Shown piece by piece: positions 49,777-56,526 of a DNA stretch of 56,526 nucleotides (its first letter is position 1; each line of letters begins with the position of its first letter). The notes beneath the pieces are model-generated. The model was not told where the DNA came from, made no database searches, and was given only the letters and a program-made list of their open reading frames with translations. The DNA is from a virus, in IMG/VR virus record IMGVR_UViG_3300040806_002135, positions 1 to 56,526 of that record; one strand, written 5' to 3'. Position numbers and translations under genes: made by a program.

Positions 49777-50225
49777 TGATTGATCTCAATCACTTCAAAT
49801 CTCTCCATGCTTTCATCAATTGGCTTGTCTGCGCCCTTGGGCCACCGAATCGCCCGAAGCTGGAACCTCCGTGAAGAGCGCCCCACCAACGATCTCATCG
49901 GATCGGGTTGCAGATATCTCGTTCGGACGGTGTCCGACAAGGCGTTGAAATGCTGGATTGGTAACAACACCGGCTTGTTGCGGGGGATGATGATCGTGTG
50001 GGTGTCCACGGTGACCGGAACCGGCCCCAAGTCCCACGACTCGTCTCCACTGTCAATCTGAGCCACCACATGCCCATCCGCTGGACGGTGCTTCACGTCA
50101 ACCTCCTGCGCCATTTCCATCCCATCCTTCACAAAGGTGAACTGGTCTTCCCCTGTGCGAACATAGGACTGGTGCAAGGTCGGTTCTGGTAATTTGTCTG
50201 GTAAAAGTCCTCCGGCTACGGCCAT
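49773..50225 (-). CDS. Hypothetical virion protein, 150 residues
   Basis: The protein (MAVAGGLLPDKLPEPTLHQSY...) has a Pro-rich start and a beta-rich middle (VPVTVDTHTIIIPRNKPVLLP), and ends in a charged strand (MERFEVIEINQ). It lies between the capsid and adaptor genes, where head-completion proteins are usual. No family is recognised. It overlaps the adaptor gene through ATGA. Confidence 0.5.
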   Translation of the reverse strand: MAVAGGLLPDKLPEPTLHQSYVRTGEDQFTFVKDGMEMAQEVDVKHRPADGHVVAQIDSGDESWDLGPVPVTVDTHTIIIPRNKPVLLPIQHFNALSDTVRTRYLQPDPMRSLVGRSSRRFQLRAIRWPKGADKPIDESMERFEVIEINQ

Positions 50226-50297
50226 TGGTCTTCCTGGTTAGAGGTTACTGAATTCCCGACGCCCCCAACGAAGGGAGACATCGGGAGTAGTAGGCGA

Positions 50298-50726
50298 TTA
50301 AGAGTACGCTACGTTTGGCGCGAAACGGAAATCCACCCAGAAGTACATGTCTCCTGCAGTGGCAGCGGTTCCAACGGTGGTTACGGTTGCCCGTACCACA
50401 TAGTTGTCCTCACCATCGTCCGTTGCGGTGTAGGCCGTCACGGCGGTCATCTGCTTTGCAGCAGGGGACTCGGTTCGGGCTGCGGCCTTAATGCTGGTGG
50501 ATGCCAAGAAGGAATCCACGGTGTTGATGTCGCCAACCTGCACAGCAGCTGAAGTGCCGTTGTCGAAGGCGGTCTTGACGACGACGTTGGCCTTCTCCAC
50601 GATTGCGCCTTCCGGCACAACAATGTCAAAGGTGTAGGTTCCTGCAGCAGAAACATCCGCTGCTTGAACCCGAACATGCTTGCTCGTCTGAGGCATGTTG
50701 ATGTGTTTAACGAGAATCGATTCCAT
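50298..50726 (-). CDS. Probable capsid decoration protein, 142 residues
   Basis: MESILVKHINMPQTSKHVRVQA... has a beta-rich core (AAGTYTFDIVVPEGAIVEKANVVV) and no charged clusters, like head decoration or stabilising proteins encoded next to N4-gp56-type capsid genes. The C-terminus GDMYFWVDFRFAP is a last beta strand. An independent ribosome site (AGGAGATAAT) precedes it. The assignment rests on place and composition. Confidence 0.5.
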   Translation of the reverse strand: MESILVKHINMPQTSKHVRVQAADVSAAGTYTFDIVVPEGAIVEKANVVVKTAFDNGTSAAVQVGDINTVDSFLASTSIKAAARTESPAAKQMTAVTAYTATDDGEDNYVVRATVTTVGTAATAGDMYFWVDFRFAPNVAYS

Positions 50727-50776
50727 TATTATCTCCTAACTTGGAATCGCCCCACCCAAAGGTAGGGCTATTGTAA

Positions 50777-51835
50777 TTAGATGTCAGTTGCGCCAACTTC
50801 GATGCGATATAGGTACAAATCCTGCAAAATAACGCAAGAATACATCGTTTGCCACGAAACTGTACCTCTTTGTCCCAAGGGGTCGCCGGGGCCAGGTTTG
50901 GGGGCAACTACCGTCGAGCGGAGAGAATCCTTCCCGCCCAGCGTCGCGCATCCACCAAAGTCTGCAGCCATGATCACCAAGGGATAGACATCGATGTTTC
51001 CACCAGTTGCCTTCAACCCTGTGGAACCAACCGCTGCGCCTGCACCCTTGAAGGGCATCGCCTGTGTGGTCAGAATGAAGCGGATTCCTCTTGCGGCTCC
51101 TACCTCTCCGTCCATCACATCACCCTGATCGGCATACTGCTCTACGGGTACATAACCCGGAAGTGCTTCCAGATCCTGACGTAGATCTACATGACCAATC
51201 GCAACGAAGGACTCACGGATGGGGCTGGTGGAGACACCGTCGGTGGCATCCAACTGCTCTTTCAACTTGGTCGCGTCGTTGTTCTCCAAGACTCGGATTG
51301 CACGGTCCAACAAGGTCGTTGCCGCTGTTCCTGCCGCAGCGTTCTTATTGGCAATCGTGTAGTTCACGTCACTTCTTCCGGTACTGCCGGTTGAACGTGC
51401 GTACCCTACCTGTGATCCTGCCCGGAATTCCTTGTAGGAGATGAAGTCCAGCGTCTCGCCTGCTTGCTGCGCCTGTCGCTCTGTGATCACCTGGACCAGC
51501 GGATCGTGGCTTGCCGCCAACATGATGTCGGTGGTGTTCACATACGAACCATACTGCTGCAAATTGTGCTTGATGGTCGTGTGCTGCAAATTCACAAAAT
51601 TCGGGGTCACCCCTTCGGCAATCGGCGTGTCCACAATCGGGAACCGCTCGTACCGTCGGTGGCGAATCTCCAGACCCTCTTTCTGTGGCTTGGTTTCGCG
51701 TTGAGCAAATTTGCTGAAGGTGAGTAAACGCTTCGCAATCGGAAGCATTCGTTTTTGGATGGTGTAGGCATCGTGCTTCGACAGATCACCGTAAGATGAT
51801 CCGGTAAGCAGACCCGTTCCTGCATTGATAGCCAT
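50777..51835 (-). CDS. Major capsid protein, N4-gp56 family
   Basis: The 352-residue protein has the marks of the N4-gp56 family: TKPQKEGLEIRHRRYERF (a wide N-arm), then VGAARGIRFILTTQA near 245-260 and a C-terminal QRGTVSWQTMYSCVILQDLYL (written here in part: GTVSWQTMYSCVILQ). The fold is expected to be HK97-like. AAAGAAAAATGG precedes the ATG. It follows the scaffolding gene as in other podoviruses. Confidence 0.85.
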   Translation of the reverse strand: MAINAGTGLLTGSSYGDLSKHDAYTIQKRMLPIAKRLLTFSKFAQRETKPQKEGLEIRHRRYERFPIVDTPIAEGVTPNFVNLQHTTIKHNLQQYGSYVNTTDIMLAASHDPLVQVITERQAQQAGETLDFISYKEFRAGSQVGYARSTGSTGRSDVNYTIANKNAAAGTAATTLLDRAIRVLENNDATKLKEQLDATDGVSTSPIRESFVAIGHVDLRQDLEALPGYVPVEQYADQGDVMDGEVGAARGIRFILTTQAMPFKGAGAAVGSTGLKATGGNIDVYPLVIMAADFGGCATLGGKDSLRSTVVAPKPGPGDPLGQRGTVSWQTMYSCVILQDLYLYRIEVGATDI

Positions 51836-51911
51836 TTTTCTTTCCTATGTTCTGGCCATCTGGTCATTGATCTCTATGATCAATCAACAGATAGTCGTCT
51901 ACCATGAAAAT

Positions 51912-52874
51912 CTAGACGGCGATGCTCTCCCAGAGTTCTTCGTCGTTCATGTCCTCTGGCCTGCGTTCCTGCTGTCTAGGATTACTGTTCTTGAGCAGAC
52001 CCTGTGCTGCCTTGCGGCGGACAGTGCCTTGCGTTCCTGCTGCTGCTGCTGGCGTTGCTACTGGTGCTGGCTCCGATCTGAACCTTTCCCGCCCCACTGG
52101 GGTGTTGAGAAAGTCGTTCATCACTGCCGCATGATCTGCCGGGTCCATCGATTTGGTCATTGCTGCCAGACGTATCGGTGCAGCCTTGACGTATTCCTCA
52201 AACTCCGGGCTTCTGTCAATGTCCATGTAGTCGTCACCAACGTGCGTTCTCATGTGCGCGGCATGTTGCAGGCGATACTGATTCGCCTTGTACTGCTGTG
52301 CTACCTCTTCCAGCTGGCCGATCCGGTCTTCCGGTATCTCCGGCATCTGGATTCCTTTTGTCGCCTTGGCGATTTCGTGAGCAATCAACTTTCTGTAGGC
52401 TGAAGTCAGTTCTTGGAACTCGTCCAACGTCTGCTTCGTTGTTGGATCAAACCAGTCTTCGTCCAAAGGACTCGGTTCCTTGGGCTTGGCTTCCACAGGA
52501 GTTTCCTCCTTCTGCTTTGCCAACTGGCGCTCCATCTCCAACCGCTCCAGGCGTAACTGCTGAAACTGCTCCCGCAGTTCCTTCGTCTCCTCGTTGCGGC
52601 GGTGGAACTCCTTCTCCAGGTCCTTGTACCGCTTCTCGTAATTATGCTCCTCCTTCCTCTCCTCGGCGGTGGGTTCAGAGGGTGCTTCTACCTCAAAGAC
52701 CTCTGATTCCTCCTCTGCCTCGTCAGTGGCTGTGGGGGATGCATCATCACTTACGTCTTCAACAACCGGGGCCCCTACTTGGTCCCATAACTGATCGTCC
52801 GATAATTCCACCGTCTCTGAAGCTGAGTCCTCAACCATCGATTGAGACAACCCCTGTTCTGTGGATTCTGCCAT
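51912..52874 (-). CDS. Scaffolding protein, 320 residues
   Basis: The protein is acidic at the N-terminus (DEAEEESEVFEVEAPSEPTAEE), then strongly coiled-coil (YEKRYKDLEKEFHRRNEETKELREQ) and ends basic (NPRQQERRPEDMNDEELWE). It has no Cys. Together with its position between portal and capsid this is typical of an internal scaffold removed during head maturation. No protease gene is seen next to it. Confidence 0.75.
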   Translation of the reverse strand: MAESTEQGLSQSMVEDSASETVELSDDQLWDQVGAPVVEDVSDDASPTATDEAEEESEVFEVEAPSEPTAEERKEEHNYEKRYKDLEKEFHRRNEETKELREQFQQLRLERLEMERQLAKQKEETPVEAKPKEPSPLDEDWFDPTTKQTLDEFQELTSAYRKLIAHEIAKATKGIQMPEIPEDRIGQLEEVAQQYKANQYRLQHAAHMRTHVGDDYMDIDRSPEFEEYVKAAPIRLAAMTKSMDPADHAAVMNDFLNTPVGRERFRSEPAPVATPAAAAGTQGTVRRKAAQGLLKNSNPRQQERRPEDMNDEELWESIAV

Positions 52875-52919
52875 TGTCTTCCTTGCTCACAAGGTTAGCG
52901 CCTTCTCAAAGTGCCCCAT

Positions 52920-53159
52920 CTATCTGGGATCTGAGTTCTGGCGGACTGCTTGAGGGTTCATCGGCAATTCCAAGATCTCCTTGATTGCCTCCCGATACCC
53001 TTGTAAATGTGAAAAAATAAGCCTTTTGGCTTCACTGTCGATGGTCGCGTTCACCAACTGCTCATCCGTGTCCTTCAACGCTTGGAGTAAATGCTGGTAA
53101 AGCACTTTCCAACCGGGGGACTCCGGTAAGGTGCTGATGAGTCGTGGGTCCATCGGCAA
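52920..53159 (-). CDS. Hypothetical small protein between portal and scaffold, 79 residues
   Basis: The product MPMDPRLISTLPESPGWKVL... is helical, with LLQALKDTDEQLVNATIDSE and LQGYREAIKEILELP. It resembles small helical proteins commonly found next to podovirus portal genes. An ATG two codons later (MDPRL) is also possible. The portal stop lies 4 nt upstream. Confidence 0.55.
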   Translation of the reverse strand: MPMDPRLISTLPESPGWKVLYQHLLQALKDTDEQLVNATIDSEAKRLIFSHLQGYREAIKEILELPMNPQAVRQNSDPR

Positions 53160-53163
53160 TTCC

Positions 53164-55506
53164 TTAGTTGACCGTTGGAATGTTTGCTGCCGGTAACTGG
53201 TTCTCTGCGGCCTGCTCCCGCTGCTGCGCCATCATCTCACGGGGATTGTTCTCCCCACCCTGCCGCTGCTGCTGGGCCTCCGAACTGCGCTGCTGCGCTA
53301 GCCGGTTCAACTGCGCTACCTGCGCCTGTCTCATCCTCTCCTGCTCCGCCTGTGCGGCCTGCATCGCCTGTTGCTGGGCCGCCTGGGCCTGCATCGCCTG
53401 TTGCGCCTGCATCTGCATCTGCTGCTGTTGCGCCTGCTTCTGCTGCTCCTCGTTGATCAACATGCTCATTCCGTAATAATCGGGTATCGCCTCGCGTAAT
53501 ACATTCCCCTGCCTCAATAACTCCATCCGCTCCTGAATCTGACTCTGGCGGATGTCCTCACTGGCTGCCTTCTTTTCATCCAAAATGGCCTTCGTCTTTT
53601 CAAATTCGCTGCGTAATTGGAGTTCCTGCTGCAAAGACTGGATCTTCATCTGCTCGGCCTGCTGTGCCTGCTGTGCCTGCTGCTGCATTTGCTGCTGCTG
53701 GTTCTGCTGGACCTCCTGCTCCGATTTGACGATCATCTCCGGGTCCAGATTAAATGCGCGAACCAACGGCTGGACAAAGGCATCGTACCGGATGTAGTTC
53801 TGTAACTGTGGTAACTGGCCGATTGTGCTGAGAAACTGGATCAATTGCGTGTTGTGGACTTCCTTTGCCACATACTGCGTCCAGCCTGTGCAGATCGCCT
53901 CGTAGTCCCCCTTCAAGGAAGAATCACTGCTGTCTACCATGATCCAACGGTAGATCGCCTCAATGTTCCGTGTGATCATGTCACTGATCGAACGGACCAC
54001 GTCTGCCGTTTGCTTGTTCGCGTTGGAATTTAGGATCGACATCCCTGTCGCCGTCCGGGTCTGCGAAGGAGACATGTCCCCATACCCAATCGCTGTCTGA
54101 CCACTGTCGAGATCTGCTTCCCGCTCCAACACCTGGATCAGGTTGAGCAACCCACTTGTCACGTCTGGGATCACAATCGATGCAAACGCATCCTGCACAC
54201 TCATCCCACTGCGGACCTTGAACTGCTTTCCTGCCCGAATCGACTCCAGATCACTGCCACTTTCAAAGGCTGCCGGATTGACCACCGTCATCGGAACTGC
54301 CGATAGTTCCTTGCCCTCGACCAACATCGCATAGGCAAAGTTGATCAGATGCTGTACGTCCCGAATCGCATAGTAGATTCCATCGCCCCAAATGCTCTCC
54401 GGGTTCCGTTGCCAGTAGGCAAAGTCATACGGCTTGCGGCCATCAAACGGGTTGATTGCCATCTTGATGACCTTGTGGCCTACCACATGCGCCACTACGT
54501 CCAATGTCCCCGTAAAGTCATCCTCAATCGGCAAATGCCCCTGCAGGTCCTTCGCGTCCAGCTTTCCCCAGAATTCCAAGACCTCAAACTTCTTCACACG
54601 GTGCGAATTCGTCTCGTCCAACGTCTTCGGATGCTCACTCTGGTCCTGCCCCTCGACACTGCCAATGTCTCCAGAAATCACCTCATCGATGACCTCTGGT
54701 AAAAAACCTTCCTGCGATCTTCCCAACTCCCGTAACTGGATCGATGACAGAAACGAACGCTGGATCACATACTCCGCATCGTCTGCCGATGACGCCTCCG
54801 GTGTCGGAAAGACATTCCAAATGCTGACGTAGTCCACCGATGGAACCAGTTCCGACTCAATCTGACTCTCTACCTGCTCCATGAACTGGCCTGATGCCGG
54901 GTCCATCATTCTGGTCGTCTGGTACACCGGATAGTTCACATACTCCAACATCGGAGACTTTGTGACACAGGTCCCGTACAGACAAAGTTCATGGATGCCG
55001 TCCAACAGGCTGTCCAGGTAATGAGTCTGGTCCAGTACGTCCCGAATCCGGTCCTCCATGTTCTGAGATCGCTGTTTCACGGCGTCCAGTAACTGGTATC
55101 CCTGCAGGCCCTGCTGGACCAGATCCTGTGGCAAGTACCTCGGTTTCCTCGACGGGGTTACCGCAAACGGGATTCTGCCATCGTCAAACAGCAAGGAACC
55201 AATCTTGACCTTTGCCGAATTGACCTTGCGACGGGTCTGGTTGATGAAAATCCCCCGACGGGCCGCTACACTGTCTCCACCCGCACTGTTGATCTTCTCA
55301 GGATACTTCGCCCGATACGCATCGTAGGCGTCCCGCCAGATCAACTCGTTCTCCCGACGGTACTCCTTCGCCTGCTCAAACAAATCCCGAACAACCTTGC
55401 CGATGTCATCCAATGGCGCAGAAATCACCTTGACCTCTACCGCCTCTGGAGTATCCAAGCCCTCCTCGTCTAGAATTTCTTCTGCGTCCTCTGGAAATAC
55501 TGCCAT
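53164..55506 (-). CDS. Portal protein, 780 residues
   Basis: This long portal has an acidic N-terminus, then RDLFEQAKEYRRENELIWRD, NQTRRKVNSAKVKIGSLLFDD, WNVFPTPEASSADDAEYV and SIWGDGIYYAIRDVQHLINFAY, the typical wing and stem segments of large podovirus portals. From about residue 615 the tail is extremely Gln/Met/Ala-rich (QNQQQQMQQQAQQAQQAEQ) with coiled-coil, barrel-like character. Portals form the 12-mer ring for DNA packaging. The stop-start with HNH overlaps by one base. Confidence 0.8.
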   Translation of the reverse strand: MAVFPEDAEEILDEEGLDTPEAVEVKVISAPLDDIGKVVRDLFEQAKEYRRENELIWRDAYDAYRAKYPEKINSAGGDSVAARRGIFINQTRRKVNSAKVKIGSLLFDDGRIPFAVTPSRKPRYLPQDLVQQGLQGYQLLDAVKQRSQNMEDRIRDVLDQTHYLDSLLDGIHELCLYGTCVTKSPMLEYVNYPVYQTTRMMDPASGQFMEQVESQIESELVPSVDYVSIWNVFPTPEASSADDAEYVIQRSFLSSIQLRELGRSQEGFLPEVIDEVISGDIGSVEGQDQSEHPKTLDETNSHRVKKFEVLEFWGKLDAKDLQGHLPIEDDFTGTLDVVAHVVGHKVIKMAINPFDGRKPYDFAYWQRNPESIWGDGIYYAIRDVQHLINFAYAMLVEGKELSAVPMTVVNPAAFESGSDLESIRAGKQFKVRSGMSVQDAFASIVIPDVTSGLLNLIQVLEREADLDSGQTAIGYGDMSPSQTRTATGMSILNSNANKQTADVVRSISDMITRNIEAIYRWIMVDSSDSSLKGDYEAICTGWTQYVAKEVHNTQLIQFLSTIGQLPQLQNYIRYDAFVQPLVRAFNLDPEMIVKSEQEVQQNQQQQMQQQAQQAQQAEQMKIQSLQQELQLRSEFEKTKAILDEKKAASEDIRQSQIQERMELLRQGNVLREAIPDYYGMSMLINEEQQKQAQQQQMQMQAQQAMQAQAAQQQAMQAAQAEQERMRQAQVAQLNRLAQQRSSEAQQQRQGGENNPREMMAQQREQAAENQLPAANIPTVN

Positions 55507-55745
55507 TACTGCTTCTTCCGGTTCGCTCTTTTGCTGATCACTCGCAAATTGCTCGGCTTGTTGTTTCTTGGGTTTCCATCGCGATGATCGACCTCGCGGG
55601 TGCGGTCCCCCTTCGTAAGGCGTCCCGCTCCCACCATGCGCCGACGGGCCGTGTTCCTTGCGGCACGGGCCTTCTTCTGCTCCGGTTTTGCATGAAACTG
55701 GTCATACTCCCTCCGGTAATTACGGACTCTTGGCTTTTTGCTCAT
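55506..55745 (-). CDS. HNH endonuclease, 79 residues
   Basis: The C-terminal half has a compact HNH site: REVDHRDGNPRNNKPSNLRVI, with DH as the first HNH histidine pair and N-x-R of the last motif. The N-terminal half is basic (KKPRVRNYRREYDQFHAKPEQKK). Small HNH proteins next to terminase and portal genes often assist cos-type DNA packaging, but free-standing homing is possible. It overlaps the upstream small gene by 26 nt and the portal by one base. Confidence 0.75.
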   Translation of the reverse strand: MSKKPRVRNYRREYDQFHAKPEQKKARAARNTARRRMVGAGRLTKGDRTREVDHRDGNPRNNKPSNLRVISKRANRKKQ

Positions 55746-55875
55746 CTACGTTCCAACGGTCCTCAATGTGGTAGACCAGCCGCTCCAACAACGCCCGAAT
55801 CTCTACCAGTTCGTCCAACAACGGGTCCATGTCCACTACGATCACGTCGTAGTTTTCTTCGTTCTCTGGACTCAC
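55720..55875 (-). CDS. Small acidic protein, 51 residues, GTG start
   Basis: The GTG overlaps the upstream stop (GTGA) and is preceded by AAGAAGG. The product MSPENEENYDVIVVDMDP... has a long amphipathic helix (LLDELVEIRALLERLVYHIE). It overlaps the HNH gene by 26 nt. A coiled-coil or packaging-accessory role is possible. An internal ATG (MDPLLDEL) is an alternative start. Confidence 0.55.
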   Translation of the reverse strand: MSPENEENYDVIVVDMDPLLDELVEIRALLERLVYHIEDRWNVDEQKAKSP

Positions 55876-55994
55876 TTCTTCTTCATCCCCTTCTTGGCCT
55901 TCATCATCATCATCTGCTTCTGCATCGCCGGAGACATCTTCTTTGCCGACTTCCCTGCAGGCTTCTTCATCATTTTGCTCTTGCTTCCGTACAT
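55872..55994 (-). CDS. Lys/Met-rich small protein, 40 residues
   Basis: MYGSKSKMMKKPAGKSAKKM...MKAKKGMKKK is strikingly rich in Lys and Met. AGGAG lies upstream of the ATG. Similar short Lys/Met-rich proteins occur near structural genes of marine phages; they may bind DNA or packaging components. It is coupled to the next gene through GTGA. Confidence 0.6.
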   Translation of the reverse strand: MYGSKSKMMKKPAGKSAKKMSPAMQKQMMMMKAKKGMKKK

Positions 55995-56028
55995 ACCCTT
56001 CTACTCCTACGAGAGTTGGTGTTGATGG

Positions 56029-56133
56029 TTACCTGGCTGGGGTGCAACACCCACAGGCTCCTATGTCCAGCGTCCTCAAGGCGTAGCCCTTGCTGGTTTG
56101 CTGACGAGGTTTCTTCCTATTGCCATACTTCAT
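56029..56133 (-). CDS. Small basic Cys-containing protein, 34 residues
   Basis: The ATG overlaps the end of the upstream gene and encodes MKYGNRKKPRQQTSKGYALR...CGCCTPAR. The N-terminus is basic and the tail has three closely spaced Cys (CGCC). It is supported by translational overlap and by the absence of other frames in this interval. No family is recognised. Confidence 0.5.
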   Translation of the reverse strand: MKYGNRKKPRQQTSKGYALRTLDIGACGCCTPAR

Positions 56134-56434
56134 CTGTCTTCCTCTGCCGACTCCGTCGTTGTTCCGACCGTGCGAAAGTCCCGTCCCTCCATTGCCGCTT
56201 CATCCGCTCCGATACCATCTCCGACTTCAAACACCCGCAGGAACGGGATCTCCCACTCCGTAATACCTTGCCCTGCGTTCTCGCCTTGTATCCGCAATCA
56301 CAAACGCAGAACCACATCGCCTGACCCCACTCGTTGTCCTCTGCACGGTACTGCACCGTCCAACGGCCAAACCTTCTGCCCGATAAGTCCTCGTAGTTTC
56401 CCCAACCACGACGCCCCGATTTCCAACTACCCAT
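56117..56434 (-). CDS. HNH-associated/AP2-like zinc-ribbon protein, 105 residues
   Basis: The ATG at 56434 gives MGSWKSGRRGWGNYEDLSG.... LSGRRFGRWTVQYRA, then MWFCVCDCGYKARTQGKVLRSG and SCGCLKSE form a common phage module: 'dltG.rfGrltv ... W.C.CdCG......l..G...SCGCL'. It accompanies homing endonucleases or stands alone as a DNA-binding protein. Basic ends (RMKRQWRDG, QRRSRQRKTDE) agree. A longer frame start upstream (MYRRRQRRRR) overlaps the end of the preceding gene and is rejected. Confidence 0.65.
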   Translation of the reverse strand: MGSWKSGRRGWGNYEDLSGRRFGRWTVQYRAEDNEWGQAMWFCVCDCGYKARTQGKVLRSGRSRSCGCLKSEMVSERMKRQWRDGTFARSEQRRSRQRKTDEVWQ

Positions 56435-56526
56435 GTCTCTTCTTCCTGCGTCGTTTGCCCCTGGGGGTTCCCCCACCAGCCCACCGTACCGGCGTCGGCG
56501 TTGGCGGCGGCGGTACACTGGGACTG
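56427..56526 (-). CDS. Partial CDS: C-terminus of an upstream gene, cut by window edge
   Basis: A minus frame enters from the right edge and ends at 56427, overlapping the next ATG as in the other gene pairs here. It reads SPSVPPPPTPTPVRWAGG..., then KRRRKKRHG, a Pro-rich and basic tail. By gene order this could be the end of the large terminase or a short gene after it. No domain is visible in 32 codons. Confidence 0.45.
   Translation of the reverse strand, partial: SPSVPPPPTPTPVRWAGGGTPRGKRRRKKRHG

Noticed and set aside
53280-53720. Gln/Met/Ala-rich microsatellite-like stretch as separate element
   Set aside because: It encodes the coiled-coil C-terminus of the portal and needs no other explanation.

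Overview
The window is nearly all of a temperate, short-tailed (podovirus-like) phage genome. It has a portal, scaffold, N4-gp56-type capsid, short tail adaptor, probable nozzle, a set of internal or ejected virion proteins and many fibre proteins, but no tape measure, sheath or major tail tube gene. Lysogeny is indicated by an S24-type repressor, a tyrosine integrase and a 3' piece of a tRNA-Phe gene that looks like an attachment core. Collagen-like and DUF7483-like fibres and small Lys-rich proteins are common in aquatic phages, and the tRNA acceptor end (GGCC...) looks proteobacterial. I infer an aquatic, perhaps marine, proteobacterial host; the genus cannot be told from the sequence.

Layout. 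A leftward terS lies at 110-556. A consensus sigma70 promoter (660-689) then starts a rightward block of small accessory genes (1018-3453), each preceded by an RNA-structured spacer and a near-identical CTGGAGGC start signal. Next is a tightly overlapping run (3529-6692) from a cytosine-methyltransferase-like gene to a serine recombinase. A 424-bp gap (6693-7116) holds AT/ATT microsatellites, near-direct repeats, a terminator-like hairpin and 10-bp-spaced GAACATT repeats. The leftward int and repressor genes follow (7117-8943), then an operator-rich switch region (8944-9208).

The rightward replication and recombination operon (9209-18584) encodes a Cas4/RecB-like nuclease, an HTH protein, a Sak4-like ATPase, an SSB-like protein, zinc-finger and DUF1064-like nuclease proteins, a ParB-like protein, dCTP deaminase and a PrimPol-helicase. 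No replicative DNA polymerase is present, so the host's is presumably recruited. The tRNA-Phe piece (18746-18792) separates this operon from the late genes.

All late genes run leftward, from 56526 down to 18997: packaging and HNH genes, portal, scaffold, capsid, adaptor, fibres, lysis genes, S74 fibre, nozzle and internal virion proteins, ending in a 2,540-residue protein with two HExxH motifs. The large terminase is missing. On a circular map it should sit between the right edge (56526) and the left edge (1), so the window probably lacks only a few kb of the phage.
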